DNA of 64,000 nucleotides. Origin: Alphaproteobacteria bacterium. GTDB lineage: Bacteria > Pseudomonadota > Alphaproteobacteria > WRAU01 > Hepatincolaceae. The position numbers were made by a program, and so were the translations under genes. The notes under the pieces are model-generated. The model did no database searches and was not told where the DNA came from. It was given only the letters and a program-made list of their open reading frames with translations. Within the stretch, counting starts at the first letter, position 1. Every line of letters starts with the position of its first letter. This document shows, piece by piece, positions 15,670-25,085 of this stretch. The stretch is taken from positions 1 to 64,000 of the forward strand of contig WRAU01000005.1 in NCBI GenBank assembly GCA_009780035.1, written 5' to 3'.

Positions 15670-17190
15670 ATGGGAATTTTATTAAAAATTGCTAGCAAGC
15701 CGGAAGAAAAGCCGAATGCAATTAAGCTGACTGCCAGCAATACAACAAATTTTATTGCTGGCGGGGTTGTTTTATTAAACAAAACAACTGGTAGCTTTAA
15801 TTCAGCTGGTATAAGAGCAAATCAGACTACTGCCAATTATGTTCTTATGCGAGTGCTAAGCGTTAATGGTAATGATGTAATACTTGACTTAAATGTTCCA
15901 AGCTCAATAACTCTTAATATTATTTCTTCTCAATCTACTATTGTAGTTGGCAATTTTGCATATATTGGTGCTAATACGGTTGATGGAGCTACTCAACAAG
16001 TTTCAACTGATCCATTTACTGCAGAAATTATTTCAATTGATTCAACGACTACACCAAGGACCGCAACTTTAAGCATCGCTTATACAGATAATATAAGCAT
16101 AGATAATGTTGGTTTCGGGGAAAAAATATTTTATGATGCTCCAATAGATGTTGGGGTTGAGACTATAAATGGGCAGCGCGGGAATGTATTTCTTGATGGC
16201 AATAACCTTAAATACGATTCCTCTACTACCTTAAACGAACAGATAGACAAATCTCTTTTAAAAGATGGTTCAGTGCAATTAGATTCGTCTTTTGTGCCAA
16301 CAAACGATTTTGATATTTCTACAAAAAAATATGTGGACGATTTAGCAGCAGGTGGTGTTGATTTAAGCCAATACCTTAAATTAGGGGAAACCTACGATTC
16401 TGCAGAAGAAATTACTATTACAGATAGTATTTCCGGCAATGAGCTTATACTTGGTGCAGGCGGAATTTCTTCAGTTGCTGTCCAGACAGACAATCTTGTA
16501 GGGAGTAATGTATCAGTTAGTTTAGTTGATAGAACTATAACAGAAAATATACCGTCAATGCTTCAAGATAATACATTAATTACAAATAAAGAAATGAAAG
16601 ATTATGTAGCAGTAAATGGTGGAGGTGGTAGTAGCGGGGTAGGAATTGGTGAGATTGTGGGGCATATTACTAATAAAGATAATTCAACGGTAATTTCCAC
16701 AGGAAATATGTTTTACCTTACGCCGGGTTCAACTAATAATCAATTTGTTTCTAACTTTAATGGATTACAAACTTTAAATATTAAAAATACCTCTGGGGCA
16801 TTAATGGGGTTAGTAATAAGAGAAGATGGCGCACTTTATGATAAAAGTAAAATATTTTATGAGATTGTTTTTGAAATTTATGCTTCTTTAAATGTCAAAG
16901 GCTATATGTTTTTACATCATTATATTAGAAACGAATCTGATCACTCTATAGTTTCTTATAAAAGAGCTACAACAAACGATGGCACTGTTAGTGGTATGTA
17001 TAGAGTAAGCTATTTTGTAGATTATAATGCAGCAAATCCAGCAAATAACGAGAATTTTGACCTAGACAATACATACATTGATGTAGGCGCGAATCAACTT
17101 TATTTATATGATGGCACTAATCCGCCAAATTTGCCAAATGCCGTGCCCGTTGATTTTAGAATTATTATAAAAAGATACTACAAAAGCTAG
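15670..17190 (+). CDS. Tail fibre / receptor-binding protein
   Basis: 506 residues from ATG 15670 (GGAG upstream; an earlier in-frame ATG at 15613 lies inside the previous gene). It is beta-rich. Residues around 175 read TINGQRGNVFLDGNNLKY, the 'vNGktGnVtL' motif of side tail fibres, followed by DISTKKYVDDLA, another common fibre motif. The C-terminal ~180 residues look like a globular receptor-binding head. It should determine host range at the cell surface. Confidence 0.75.
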   Translation: MGILLKIASKPEEKPNAIKLTASNTTNFIAGGVVLLNKTTGSFNSAGIRANQTTANYVLMRVLSVNGNDVILDLNVPSSITLNIISSQSTIVVGNFAYIGANTVDGATQQVSTDPFTAEIISIDSTTTPRTATLSIAYTDNISIDNVGFGEKIFYDAPIDVGVETINGQRGNVFLDGNNLKYDSSTTLNEQIDKSLLKDGSVQLDSSFVPTNDFDISTKKYVDDLAAGGVDLSQYLKLGETYDSAEEITITDSISGNELILGAGGISSVAVQTDNLVGSNVSVSLVDRTITENIPSMLQDNTLITNKEMKDYVAVNGGGGSSGVGIGEIVGHITNKDNSTVISTGNMFYLTPGSTNNQFVSNFNGLQTLNIKNTSGALMGLVIREDGALYDKSKIFYEIVFEIYASLNVKGYMFLHHYIRNESDHSIVSYKRATTNDGTVSGMYRVSYFVDYNAANPANNENFDLDNTYIDVGANQLYLYDGTNPPNLPNAVPVDFRIIIKRYYKS

Positions 17191-17198
17191 GGTTTAAA

Positions 17199-17660
17199 AT
17201 GCAAAAAGATACTATTAATAAAGATTTTAACGAAATAATCCTACATTGTTCAGCTACTGCCGAGAATAAATATTTTGATATTAAAGATATTGAAATTTGG
17301 CATAAGCAGCAGGGCTTTAAAAGTGCAGGTTATCATTATATTATTTTGCTTGACGGCACAATACAGAAAGGGCGACCTATTGCGGAGGTTGGGGCACATT
17401 GTGCTGATGCTGGCAAGAATCATTCAAGTATTGGTATTTGTTATATTGGTGGCTATGCTGCAGATGGCAAAACTCCAAAGGACACAAGGACACAAGGACA
17501 GAAGAAAGCTATTAATACACTTCTAAAAAACCTATTTGATAAATATCCTCAGCTTAAAGTATTATCAGGACATAATAGATACGCCCAAAAGGCTTGCCCC
17601 AGTTTTGATGTCTCTAAAGAATATAAGTATTTGCAGAAGGAGCTTGGTATTGAGATATAA
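17199..17660 (+). CDS. Endolysin: N-acetylmuramoyl-L-alanine amidase (T7 lysozyme type)
   Basis: 153 residues, a complete amidase_2 domain. Zinc ligands are His16, His125 and Cys133; Tyr45 and Lys131 complete the active site, matching T7 lysozyme His17, Tyr46, His122, Lys128 and Cys130 in order and spacing. It cleaves the amide between N-acetylmuramate and L-alanine in peptidoglycan at lysis. No signal peptide is present, so export depends on a holin; two holin candidates follow. Confidence 0.93.
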   Translation: MQKDTINKDFNEIILHCSATAENKYFDIKDIEIWHKQQGFKSAGYHYIILLDGTIQKGRPIAEVGAHCADAGKNHSSIGICYIGGYAADGKTPKDTRTQGQKKAINTLLKNLFDKYPQLKVLSGHNRYAQKACPSFDVSKEYKYLQKELGIEI

Positions 17661-17671
17661 GGTTTATTAAT

Positions 17672-17857
17672 ATGAATAAAAAAAGAAAGATTACATTCAC
17701 TATAGACGAAGACGATAATTCTATTAATGATTACAAAAAATCTCATTTGGAAAAGAAAGAAAATGATTTGTGGAAGGCATTAATAAAGTGGCTGCTGCTT
17801 ATAACGGCAACATTAATTCTGTTGTATGCATCCAATAAAATTGAAGAATTAATTTAA
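17672..17857 (+). CDS. Small single-TM lysis-module protein
   Basis: 61 residues: a charged N-terminal half and one membrane segment at about residues 39-55 (ALIKWLLLITATLILLY). Adjacent to the endolysin and a two-TM protein, it could be an antiholin, pinholin or inner-membrane spanin subunit. Sequence alone does not decide. Confidence 0.6.
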   Translation: MNKKRKITFTIDEDDNSINDYKKSHLEKKENDLWKALIKWLLLITATLILLYASNKIEELI

Positions 17858-17872
17858 AAGGAAATAAATAAA

Positions 17873-18199
17873 ATGGTTGGATTTATAAAAGCTGCAATTA
17901 ATATTGGCTGGAATTTTTTTAAGCTCAAACGGAATGAAGGTTTAATTAAAAATATGGGAGCAATCTCTCTTGGGTTGCTGGCAGTATCCATTGTTGCAGG
18001 ACTGGATACCGAAAAGCTAGAACTAATTATGCAGATATTATCGCAGCTAACAGCTCAAGATTATGTAATTATTCTTGCTAATGCGGTTATGCTATTTATT
18101 CTAGGCAGTTTGCTTTGGTTAAGTTATAAGTGGATTAAAGGCTACGGCGATTATTTAGAAGAAAAAGCGAGACATAAAAATGAAAAATCTGACAATTAA
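17873..18199 (+). CDS. Putative holin
   Basis: 108 residues with two membrane segments (about 28-44 and 64-86) and a charged Lys/Glu-rich C-terminus, the profile of class II holins. It lies two genes after the endolysin and overlaps the next gene by 20 bases. Family not recognised; role inferred from topology and neighbours. Confidence 0.6.
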   Translation: MVGFIKAAINIGWNFFKLKRNEGLIKNMGAISLGLLAVSIVAGLDTEKLELIMQILSQLTAQDYVIILANAVMLFILGSLLWLSYKWIKGYGDYLEEKARHKNEKSDN

Positions 18200-18833
18200 A
18201 GAAATAGTATCGCAAGCCTCTAATATGTTGGGTGTTGGCGTTATTGAAGATAATGATAGTTTATTCAATAATGTTGACGAAGGTAGTATAAATTGGCTTG
18301 CTTTTTGTAATATGTGTTTTGACGAAATATTTAAGGATATTTTTAATAAAAATGTTTTACTTGATGTGAGCATTTCTTTATTAACTCCAGCAAAGGCGGT
18401 AAAAAATAGCGCAGGTTATTATAGCTATGAAATAGGTAATTTGCCAATTGTTAAAATTCTGTCTGTTAGAGACGGCAATAATAAATTAAATAGGGTGGTT
18501 AGTTATGAAGAACTTAACCGATTTAGAAATAAACGCTATTCTTACATACAAAAACATTCTAGTATTGCTACTGCAGAATTATTTAAGAATTTAACTATAG
18601 AATACCTAGATAGCAGAATATTTTTAAATGCAGCAGGTGAGCTTGTAGAATCACTGATTGCCGATACTGACATTATAATTGTAGATAATAGCTTGGTTAT
18701 TTATAAATTATGTGCTTTAGTAGCAGATTCAAAAGCTATGCCGCAAGCTGCTAGTTTTAAGCAGCAATATGCGGAAAGATTAGCTTATATTATACAAGAC
18801 AATTTAATTAATAGAAAACCCTTATATTTATAA
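18180..18833 (+). CDS. Head-tail adaptor / tail tubular protein A-like
   Basis: 217 residues, mostly helical with a central beta region. Segments such as IGNLPIVKILSVRDGNNKL and LTIEYLDSRIFLNAAGELV recall T7 gp11/P22 gp4-type adaptors: 'Y.LP.....V..V' and a C-terminal helix pair ending in a YAERLAYIIQDN motif. It sits directly before the nozzle gene with a one-base overlap, as in T7 (11-12). Similarity is by pattern only. Confidence 0.55.
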   Translation: MKNLTIKEIVSQASNMLGVGVIEDNDSLFNNVDEGSINWLAFCNMCFDEIFKDIFNKNVLLDVSISLLTPAKAVKNSAGYYSYEIGNLPIVKILSVRDGNNKLNRVVSYEELNRFRNKRYSYIQKHSSIATAELFKNLTIEYLDSRIFLNAAGELVESLIADTDIIIVDNSLVIYKLCALVADSKAMPQAASFKQQYAERLAYIIQDNLINRKPLYL

Positions 18834-20296
18834 TGCCGCAGTTTCAAATTCAAATTCCGCTTAGCTTATATATTTCCAAATCAACAAACACCTCACCTAA
18901 CGGCGAGGCAATCGTTATGAAAAATTTTATTCCTACCCTAAGCGGTGGTGTGCAGTTGCGGCGGGGTCATAAACATTTAGGTTTCAGCGATATTGATTAT
19001 ATAGCTACCTTCAAATCCACCAATACACTAGTATTATTTTCTAGGACTTCCGGATTAAAAATACTTAATCAAATATATATGGTAGTTTATGAAGACGCGG
19101 ATTTTAAAAGTGTGCCAGTAAATTATATTGAAACTGCCGAAAGATTGCTACTATTTTTTAATAATGAAACCGTTAAAGAATTAAATTTTAATGGTATTTA
19201 CAATATTGAAGAAGTAAAATTTAACGACGACATTGCTAGAGTATTTTACAATGCAACAAGATATAGGAATAGACTATTTTTCATTGAGAAAGATAGTAAT
19301 ATTTTATGGTATGCAGCAATACTTGCCTATAAGGGCGACTTAGAAAGTTTTGACGCAACAGGCGTGTATAATTCTAAGGGAAAAATAGTAAATATTGATA
19401 CATTCGGTTATACTGGCGGTTTAGGTGAATTAACTTACTTAGTAGTTGCTTTTAATAGTGGCGATATTCTACTATTTGATGGTATTAATCCTAGTGATTT
19501 AACTGGTGAAAACTGGCAAGCAAAAAGAATTATAAGTTCACATCTGGATACATATAACCAAATTATTAATACTGGGTCTAATTTGTTTTTATTAACGGCA
19601 AACGGGTTGCTTGATTTGCAGTCAGCCATTCAATCTAACAATATAGCGATGGCGACTACTTTACTGATTCCTATTCAGGATACTATAAAATTTAGCCGGG
19701 CTAGAATTTTTACGCACAAAGAATATATTATAATCACGCAGTCCTCTTCTACAGAGGTATATTTTTTTGATACGCGATTAAAGGTTTTTTTTAGTATCAC
19801 AGGCTTCAGCTTTAACCATGTAGAAACTTTTCATGATAAGCTGATATTTTTAGATACTAACGGCAATTTATTTGAGGCTTTTACGGCTAAAAACGACAAT
19901 GGAAACGCAATAATCGGGGAACTAGCGACAGGCTGGCAAGATTTAGGAACACCTAATAATAAACGGATTACATTTATAAATTGCGGTATGTTTTATACTA
20001 ACGGCGATTATAAAATTCAAACAGGTATCTATAAAAATAACGATATAACCAAAGGCACAATGAAGCAATTGCCGCTTATTGCTCCAAATTCGCCACGATG
20101 GAGCAATATAACGCCCACATGGACGGAGGCAGCTAGATTGTGGTTTGGATCAAGTATGGGAGCTTATAAGTCAATTAAATTCCCCAAAATGGCACTTGGC
20201 AGAAATATTTCATTTTATTTTGTAATTCAAAGCGATAATGTTGACAGTTTTGAGTTTCAAGACATGAGTATAGATTATGATTTAATGGCTTTTTAA
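18833..20296 (+). CDS. Tail nozzle protein (T7 gp12 / P22 gp10-like)
   Basis: 487 residues, beta-rich throughout, with repeated short motifs around FGYTGGLGELTYLVVAFN and ILLFDGINPSDL, typical of the propeller-like nozzle of short-tailed phages. The N-terminus (MKNFIPTLSGGVQLRRGH) matches the 'N..P...G....R.G' start common to this class. The length is close to P22 gp10 (472). It caps the portal-adaptor channel and closes it around packaged DNA. Confidence 0.65.
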   Translation: MPQFQIQIPLSLYISKSTNTSPNGEAIVMKNFIPTLSGGVQLRRGHKHLGFSDIDYIATFKSTNTLVLFSRTSGLKILNQIYMVVYEDADFKSVPVNYIETAERLLLFFNNETVKELNFNGIYNIEEVKFNDDIARVFYNATRYRNRLFFIEKDSNILWYAAILAYKGDLESFDATGVYNSKGKIVNIDTFGYTGGLGELTYLVVAFNSGDILLFDGINPSDLTGENWQAKRIISSHLDTYNQIINTGSNLFLLTANGLLDLQSAIQSNNIAMATTLLIPIQDTIKFSRARIFTHKEYIIITQSSSTEVYFFDTRLKVFFSITGFSFNHVETFHDKLIFLDTNGNLFEAFTAKNDNGNAIIGELATGWQDLGTPNNKRITFINCGMFYTNGDYKIQTGIYKNNDITKGTMKQLPLIAPNSPRWSNITPTWTEAARLWFGSSMGAYKSIKFPKMALGRNISFYFVIQSDNVDSFEFQDMSIDYDLMAF

Positions 20297-20308
20297 TAAG
20301 GAGGAAAA

Positions 20309-21052
20309 ATGCCTAGAAATAATGACGGAAGTTTTAGCAGAGTAATAAATTGGATTAATGAACAAAATACTAATGCCAGCTTTACGGGTGCAAAATTAGA
20401 TAGCGACGCTGACGACTTAGCACAAGGCATTGAGGAAAGTTTAGATGTTTTCGGCAGAAATGGTCTGCAAGGTAATTTAAATATGGGCGGCAATGAAATT
20501 TTTGAAGTTGGTAATCCAAATACTCCGCAAAGTGCTATTAATTGGCAAAATGCTTATTTATTAGGTTCACCTTATGAACCCCCTTTTAATGCCGCAATTG
20601 ACTTCAACAATGGGGGGATTGATATAGCAAATTTCAATTTTCATTTAAAAATTGACAATCCTATATTAAGTGATTTTTTAGAGAAACAAAGAACTTGGCT
20701 AAGGTTTAGTTTTATAATAAACACGCCTTATTCTAAAGATGATGTTATTGCAGCTGGTAGGTTTGAATATATTTCTCTTGCAATTCCAGCAGGCACTATT
20801 TCCGGCTATGTTGTAAGAGATACCTTTAATGCAACTAGCAATAACTTGCCATCATTTTCTGTAGGAAGAGCATTCCAAATGGAAGCAATCAAAAAAGATA
20901 ATACATGGTATTTTAGAGAGTTTGATAATATGCGAGAGGGGGCTATTTTGTATGAAACTCCTAGTAGTGATTACATGCCGAGCGGCTATAAATCTGTTTC
21001 TTTAGGTAGTAGTAGTGTAGTTCAAACAGTTTTTGAAAAAATTAGAATCTAA
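20309..21052 (+). CDS. Tail fibre/spike protein with N-terminal virion-anchor motif
   Basis: 247 residues after a strong AAGGAGG ribosome site. The N-terminus (MPRNNDGSFSRVINWINEQN) matches the 'MPRN.DGT' opening of podovirus fibres, followed by the LQGNLNMGGNEI motif of fibre shafts. The C-terminal ~150 residues form a short beta-rich head. It is short for a spike but ends in a clean stop without debris. It is the last recognisable phage gene. Confidence 0.65.
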   Translation: MPRNNDGSFSRVINWINEQNTNASFTGAKLDSDADDLAQGIEESLDVFGRNGLQGNLNMGGNEIFEVGNPNTPQSAINWQNAYLLGSPYEPPFNAAIDFNNGGIDIANFNFHLKIDNPILSDFLEKQRTWLRFSFIINTPYSKDDVIAAGRFEYISLAIPAGTISGYVVRDTFNATSNNLPSFSVGRAFQMEAIKKDNTWYFREFDNMREGAILYETPSSDYMPSGYKSVSLGSSSVVQTVFEKIRI

Positions 21053-21125
21053 AACATGGAACAATTACGGCACAATTTATGCTGTTTTATAATATAAAAA
21101 TATACTCTACACTATAGTTATTAAG

Positions 21126-22474
21126 ATGTTAAATGGTGGAACATTGATTAATTATATAATATATAGTATAATAATTAGCAGTTCAGAGTTCTCAAGAACC
21201 TCTAAATCTACGCAATTTCCTATTGTAATTGCATTGTATAAAAAAGATATGCAGAGCATGGTTTATGAGGATATACTGAATCATGTTTTTACAACTAAAG
21301 AAGGACAGTAATTTTGTTTAAATAAATTTGATAAATTAAGTAATTATATTACCAAATATCCTAACAAATATGAAAAAAATTATATTGCTAATTTTTATAC
21401 CATGCGTGATATAAATGCCCTTGGACGATGCCGAACTTTTATTGAGACTGAATCGCCCAATTCTATCCGTGTGCCGTCTAGTAAGCTGTCCCTTTATTGT
21501 TATGCTGATGTTTTTAAGGAATATATCCAGCATATTCCCTATTATTTTGGCAATAGTGATATTATGATTAATTATAATGAATTTATTAAGCTAAAAGATG
21601 TTTTTATGCAAAAAAGTTTGTCTAAATTTAATTTTTTAAAACATCTATTACCAAATATAGCAGTGGATAATTCTGTTATTCAAAACTATTTCAAAAATCT
21701 GTTAGGTAAGCACTATGTGGATAAATAAAATTGATGAAATTACCAAAACCTTAAGCATAGCTATTCCATTAACTAAAGGCACAGAAAAAACTAGAATTAA
21801 GAAAAGAAGTTTCTTTAATGAATATGGATTGCCTGTTTCTACAAAAGCAGAATCCTTTTCTTTAAGTTGTTATGTAGAGTGGCAAATAGGATATGATGTA
21901 GTTATCAGTGATGAAGAAAAATTAAATAGAACTACTATAAAAGATAAAATTTTTACTGGAGCAAATGGTAAAAATAAAACCTTATATGAATTATCGGAGT
22001 ATGTTTATTATTTTTATAAGTGGGGATTAGTTTCAAAGGGACAGCTATTAGGAATAAAAGACTTTTTAACGAGGCTGATTGAGGAAAATTTTATAGATAA
22101 TCCTAAAAATTTTGCCATAGAAAGGAGCCACCCGATTGATAAGCAAGTTTTAGGAATTGATTTTTATTATACTCAAGTTAAGTATCCCATGCTAGTGCAT
22201 AAATTTGGTAATTATGAAATTTTAACAGAAATTAAAATTACTGAAAAACAATATGCCATAGGAGTTAACCAATGCTTTATTTTTGTTTTCATATAACTGA
22301 CTAATGTCCTTGAATCCTATTATTGGAAGGATGGCACAAACGAAAGAAACTGCAGATTTTATAATTGATTCTAAGAATATTTCTATATTCCTTGAAATGC
22401 TTAAAATTTTTGGTATTTTAAGTAAGGCTCATAATTATGATATTATAAAAATTATTAATAAAATTGTAGAATAA
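21126..22474 (+). pseudogene. Decayed gene(s) of unknown function beside the prophage
   Basis: Three fragments read rightward. Frame 21126-21308 stops at a TAA (21309-21311) and continues in the same frame to 21728. A second open stretch runs 21715-22296. After its TAA the frame stays open and a shift near 22313 leads into a 56-residue piece ending at 22474 (NPIIGRMAQTKE onward). In-frame stops plus a frameshift with otherwise protein-like sequence indicate one or two decayed genes. The middle piece has helical and EIKIT-type segments as in some restriction endonucleases, but no family can be named. Confidence 0.6.
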
Positions 22475-22478
22475 TAAA

Positions 22479-22510
22479 AATCCTATCCACTAAACATGAT
22501 GGATAGGATT
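22479..22510 (-). terminator. Terminator of the aroQ-accB-accC operon
   Basis: Perfect 11-bp stem AATCCTATCCA/TGGATAGGATT with a 10-base loop. On the minus strand it is followed by TTTTATTATT, giving an intrinsic terminator about 30 bases after the accC stop; it may also stop rightward transcription. Confidence 0.85.
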
Positions 22511-22541
22511 AAAAATGCTTTGAATTAAAATATTTTTTGTG

Positions 22542-23885
22542 CTAAGCCTTATTTTCAGCCAATAGTTTTTCCAGCCATTTAATTGTGTAAGTGCCTGCTA
22601 TGAATTCTGGTTCTTCAATTAGCCGTAAGTGCAGAGGAATATTGGTTTTTGTGCCTTCAATAATTAATTCATTTAAAGCTCTGCGCAGGCGCAGAAGGCA
22701 ATGCTCCCTATCGGTGCCATGCACGATTAATTTTGCAATCATAGAATCGTAATAAGGCGGGATAGAATATCCGCTATAAATGGCGGTATCTAAACGCACG
22801 CCGCCGCCGGCAGATGGATGGAATTGCTTAATTTTACCGGGAGTAGGCATAAAAGTAGCAGGGTCTTCTGCATTAATTCTACACTCAATGGCATGCCCCA
22901 GTGCATGAATATCTTGTTGTGTATGCTTAAGTTTTTTACCGCGTGCGATGCGAATCATTTCATAAACAATATCAATGCCAGTGATAGATTCTGTAACTGG
23001 GTGTTCTACTTGCAGACGAGTATTCATTTCCATAAAATAGAATTTTCCGTCTTCGTATAAATACTCAATAGTGCCGGCACTATAATACCCCATTTTTTGC
23101 ATGGCTTTAGCAGAAACACTGCAGATATAATCCCGTTCTTCCTCTGTTAAACCTGCTGATAGGGCTTCCTCAATTACCTTTTGGTTTCTTCTTTGCACGG
23201 AACAGTCTCTTTCAAATAAATGCAGCACATTACCATGCTGGTCGCCAAGTATTTGCACCTCTATATGCTTAGGATTCTGCAGGAATTTTTCCATATAAAC
23301 CGCAGGATTACCAAAAGTAGATTCGGCTTCACTACGCGTTAAATCAAAATTTTCAGTTAGTTCAGTTTCATTAAAAGCGATTCGCATACCGCGACCGCCA
23401 CCGCCAGCTGCTGCTTTAATAATTACCGGATAACCGAAATCGTTGGCAATTTTTTTAGCACTTTCTAAATTTACTACTTCACCATCACTACCTGGAACTG
23501 TAGGAATTCCAAGCTCAATTGCGGTTTTTTTTGCTTGAATTTTATCGCCCATAATTCTAATATGCTTAGAAGCTGGTCCAATAAAGGTAAAACCATGAGT
23601 TTCGACCATTTCTACAAAATCGGCATTTTCTGAAAGAAAACCATATCCAGGATGGATGCCATCGCTGCCAGTAATAATTGCTGCACTTAAAATTGCCTGC
23701 TTATTAAGATAACTGTCTGCAGATTTTGCTGGTCCTATACATATTGCCTCATCAGCAATTTTAACATGCATGGCTTCTTTATCGGCTTCAGAATAAACCG
23801 CAACTGTAGCAATATTCATTTCCTTTGCGGCACGAATAATTCTAACCGCAATTTCACCACGGTTAGCTATGAGAATTTTTTTCAT
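22542..23885 (-). CDS. accC: Biotin carboxylase subunit of acetyl-CoA carboxylase
   Basis: 447 residues, the full family length. It carboxylates the biotin of BCCP using ATP and bicarbonate, the first half-reaction of malonyl-CoA formation. The ATP-grasp fold is complete: the Gly-rich loop KAAAGGGGRGM near residue 165, the metal/biotin site MEMNTRLQVEHPVTE near 290, and the N-terminal ANRGEIAVRIIRAAKE. It follows accB by 12 bases in a leftward operon. Confidence 0.97.
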   Translation of the reverse strand: MKKILIANRGEIAVRIIRAAKEMNIATVAVYSEADKEAMHVKIADEAICIGPAKSADSYLNKQAILSAAIITGSDGIHPGYGFLSENADFVEMVETHGFTFIGPASKHIRIMGDKIQAKKTAIELGIPTVPGSDGEVVNLESAKKIANDFGYPVIIKAAAGGGGRGMRIAFNETELTENFDLTRSEAESTFGNPAVYMEKFLQNPKHIEVQILGDQHGNVLHLFERDCSVQRRNQKVIEEALSAGLTEEERDYICSVSAKAMQKMGYYSAGTIEYLYEDGKFYFMEMNTRLQVEHPVTESITGIDIVYEMIRIARGKKLKHTQQDIHALGHAIECRINAEDPATFMPTPGKIKQFHPSAGGGVRLDTAIYSGYSIPPYYDSMIAKLIVHGTDREHCLLRLRRALNELIIEGTKTNIPLHLRLIEEPEFIAGTYTIKWLEKLLAENKA

Positions 23886-23897
23886 AAATGAATTCCT

Positions 23898-24410
23898 TTA
23901 TTCTATAATTAATAGAACTTCACCATATTCAATAGGCTGGTTAGATTTCACTAATATTTTGGTTACTTTTCCAGATTTAGGTGCTTTAACAGGATTAAAT
24001 ACCTTCATGGCTTCGATTAAAAGCACCGTATCGCCTTCGTTTACTACTGAGCCGACTTTTACGAAGTCTTCGCTGTCAGGACCATTACTGGTATAAACAA
24101 TTCCTACCATTGGTGATAATACGGCTCCGCTATGTTTAGATAAATCTTCAGCAGGTGCTTCTACAACAGCAGCTGGCTGAGCTGCTGCAGGAACAGGAGC
24201 TTGAGCCGGCATATAAACAGGAGCCGGCATCATATTTTGATTGGGAACAGCTTGCTGGATAATTTCTTTTTTTCTTTTTACTTTAATATGAACGGTGGAT
24301 TGTTTTAAATCGTGATTAAATTCAATTTCAGAGAGGTCGGCATCCTTAAGTGTTTTTGCTAAGCCTTTAATAAAATCTGAATAGTCTTTAATATTATCAT
24401 TTTCTTTCAT
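23898..24410 (-). CDS. accB: Biotin carboxyl carrier protein of acetyl-CoA carboxylase
   Basis: 170 residues. The C-terminal biotinyl domain (about 95-170) carries the biotin-accepting Lys136 in EAMKVFN; the usual motif is EAMKLMN, so the two residues after the Lys differ slightly. The middle is a Pro/Ala-rich flexible linker and the N-terminal ~60 residues a helical domain. The thumb-containing form VYTSNGPDSEDFVKVG identifies the acetyl-CoA carboxylase carrier. It is co-transcribed with aroQ and accC. Confidence 0.96.
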   Translation of the reverse strand: MKENDNIKDYSDFIKGLAKTLKDADLSEIEFNHDLKQSTVHIKVKRKKEIIQQAVPNQNMMPAPVYMPAQAPVPAAAQPAAVVEAPAEDLSKHSGAVLSPMVGIVYTSNGPDSEDFVKVGSVVNEGDTVLLIEAMKVFNPVKAPKSGKVTKILVKSNQPIEYGEVLLIIE

Positions 24411-24479
24411 TTAATTAATCCATTAATAATTTTATAAGTATGTTTTCACATTATATATGAAAAAAGTGTTAAAAGGAAG

Positions 24480-24911
24480 TTAATTTTTACTTAAGTATTC
24501 AATTGCTAAAAGATAGCCATCAACTCCTAACCCGCATATAACACCGCTGCTAGCTTTAGAAATATAAGAGTTATGGCGGAAATCTTCCCGCTTGTATATA
24601 TTAGAAATGTGCACCTCAACAGCCTGCATTTTAGTGGCAATAAGGCAGTCCATAAGAGCAATTGAAGTATGGGTAAACCCGCCGGCATTAATAATTAATT
24701 TAGTGATCCCCTCTTTAAAAGATTGATGAATCTTATTAATTATCTCACCCTCTACATTGCTTTGAAAAAAATCTATTTCCATATGGCACTCCGCAGCTTT
24801 TTTTTTACAGAGTTTTTCTAAATCATGAAGTGTAGTATCTCCATAGATATTAGGTTCTCTTTCGCCAAGCAAATTAAGGTTAGCACCATTTATTATTAAT
24901 ATTTTATTCAT
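24480..24911 (-). CDS. aroQ: 3-dehydroquinate dehydratase, type II
   Basis: 143 residues from the ATG at 24911; AGGA five bases upstream selects it over an ATG four codons earlier. It dehydrates 3-dehydroquinate to 3-dehydroshikimate in the shikimate pathway. Family marks: INGANLNLLGEREPNIYG with the catalytic Tyr, FFQSNVEGEI, INAGGFTHTSIALMD and VEVHISNIYKREDFR with the catalytic His. The aroQ-accB-accC order is common in alphaproteobacteria. Confidence 0.96.
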   Translation of the reverse strand: MNKILIINGANLNLLGEREPNIYGDTTLHDLEKLCKKKAAECHMEIDFFQSNVEGEIINKIHQSFKEGITKLIINAGGFTHTSIALMDCLIATKMQAVEVHISNIYKREDFRHNSYISKASSGVICGLGVDGYLLAIEYLSKN

Positions 24912-24965
24912 AATTTCCTGCATTTTTAATTTTCTTAAAATAGTATGCTGGTTTTAGGAAAATTT

Positions 24966-25047
24966 CAAGAATTTTTAATAGGCTTAACTCCTTATAAAAA
25001 CTGGAGTTGTAATAAATTCTTGACAAGCGGAATAATGGGATTATATT
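24966..25047 (+). promoter_or_regulatory. Promoter of the PLP decarboxylase gene with an overlapping dyad
   Basis: TTGACA (25020-25025), 16-bp spacer, TATATT (25042-25047), 39 bases before the start codon. A nested inverted repeat just upstream (CAAGAATTT 24966-24974 with AAATTCTTG 25014-25022, and an inner AACTCC/GGAGTT) touches the -35. It may be a regulator site or the end of an upstream transcript. Confidence 0.6.
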
Positions 25048-25085
25048 TGAATTGTTTTTTTATATTTTATAGGGGATTATTTCTT

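Larger units (their letters stand above)
1..21060. mobile_element. Temperate podovirus-like prophage (right part; left end outside window)
   Basis: A continuous phage gene set runs from immunity through replication, packaging, head, ejection, lysis and tail genes. There is a large terminase, portal, capsid, T7-type amidase and P22/T7-like adaptor and nozzle proteins, and no tape-measure or contractile sheath gene, so a short-tailed virion is likely. No integrase or duplicated att site is visible; the leftward gene cut at base 1 shows the element continues beyond the window. The right border is set only by the last phage gene, ending at 21052. Most structural ORFs look intact, so the element may be functional. 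Confidence 0.9.

Noticed and set aside
21053-21125. Prophage attachment site at the right end
   Set aside because: No direct repeat or tRNA end could be recognised, and the left end is outside the window, so no att core can be supported.
24945-25085. Extended N-terminus of the decarboxylase from 24945
   Set aside because: The stretch holds a good promoter and a dyad, and would add a hydrophobic segment foreign to the family; start moved to 25086.
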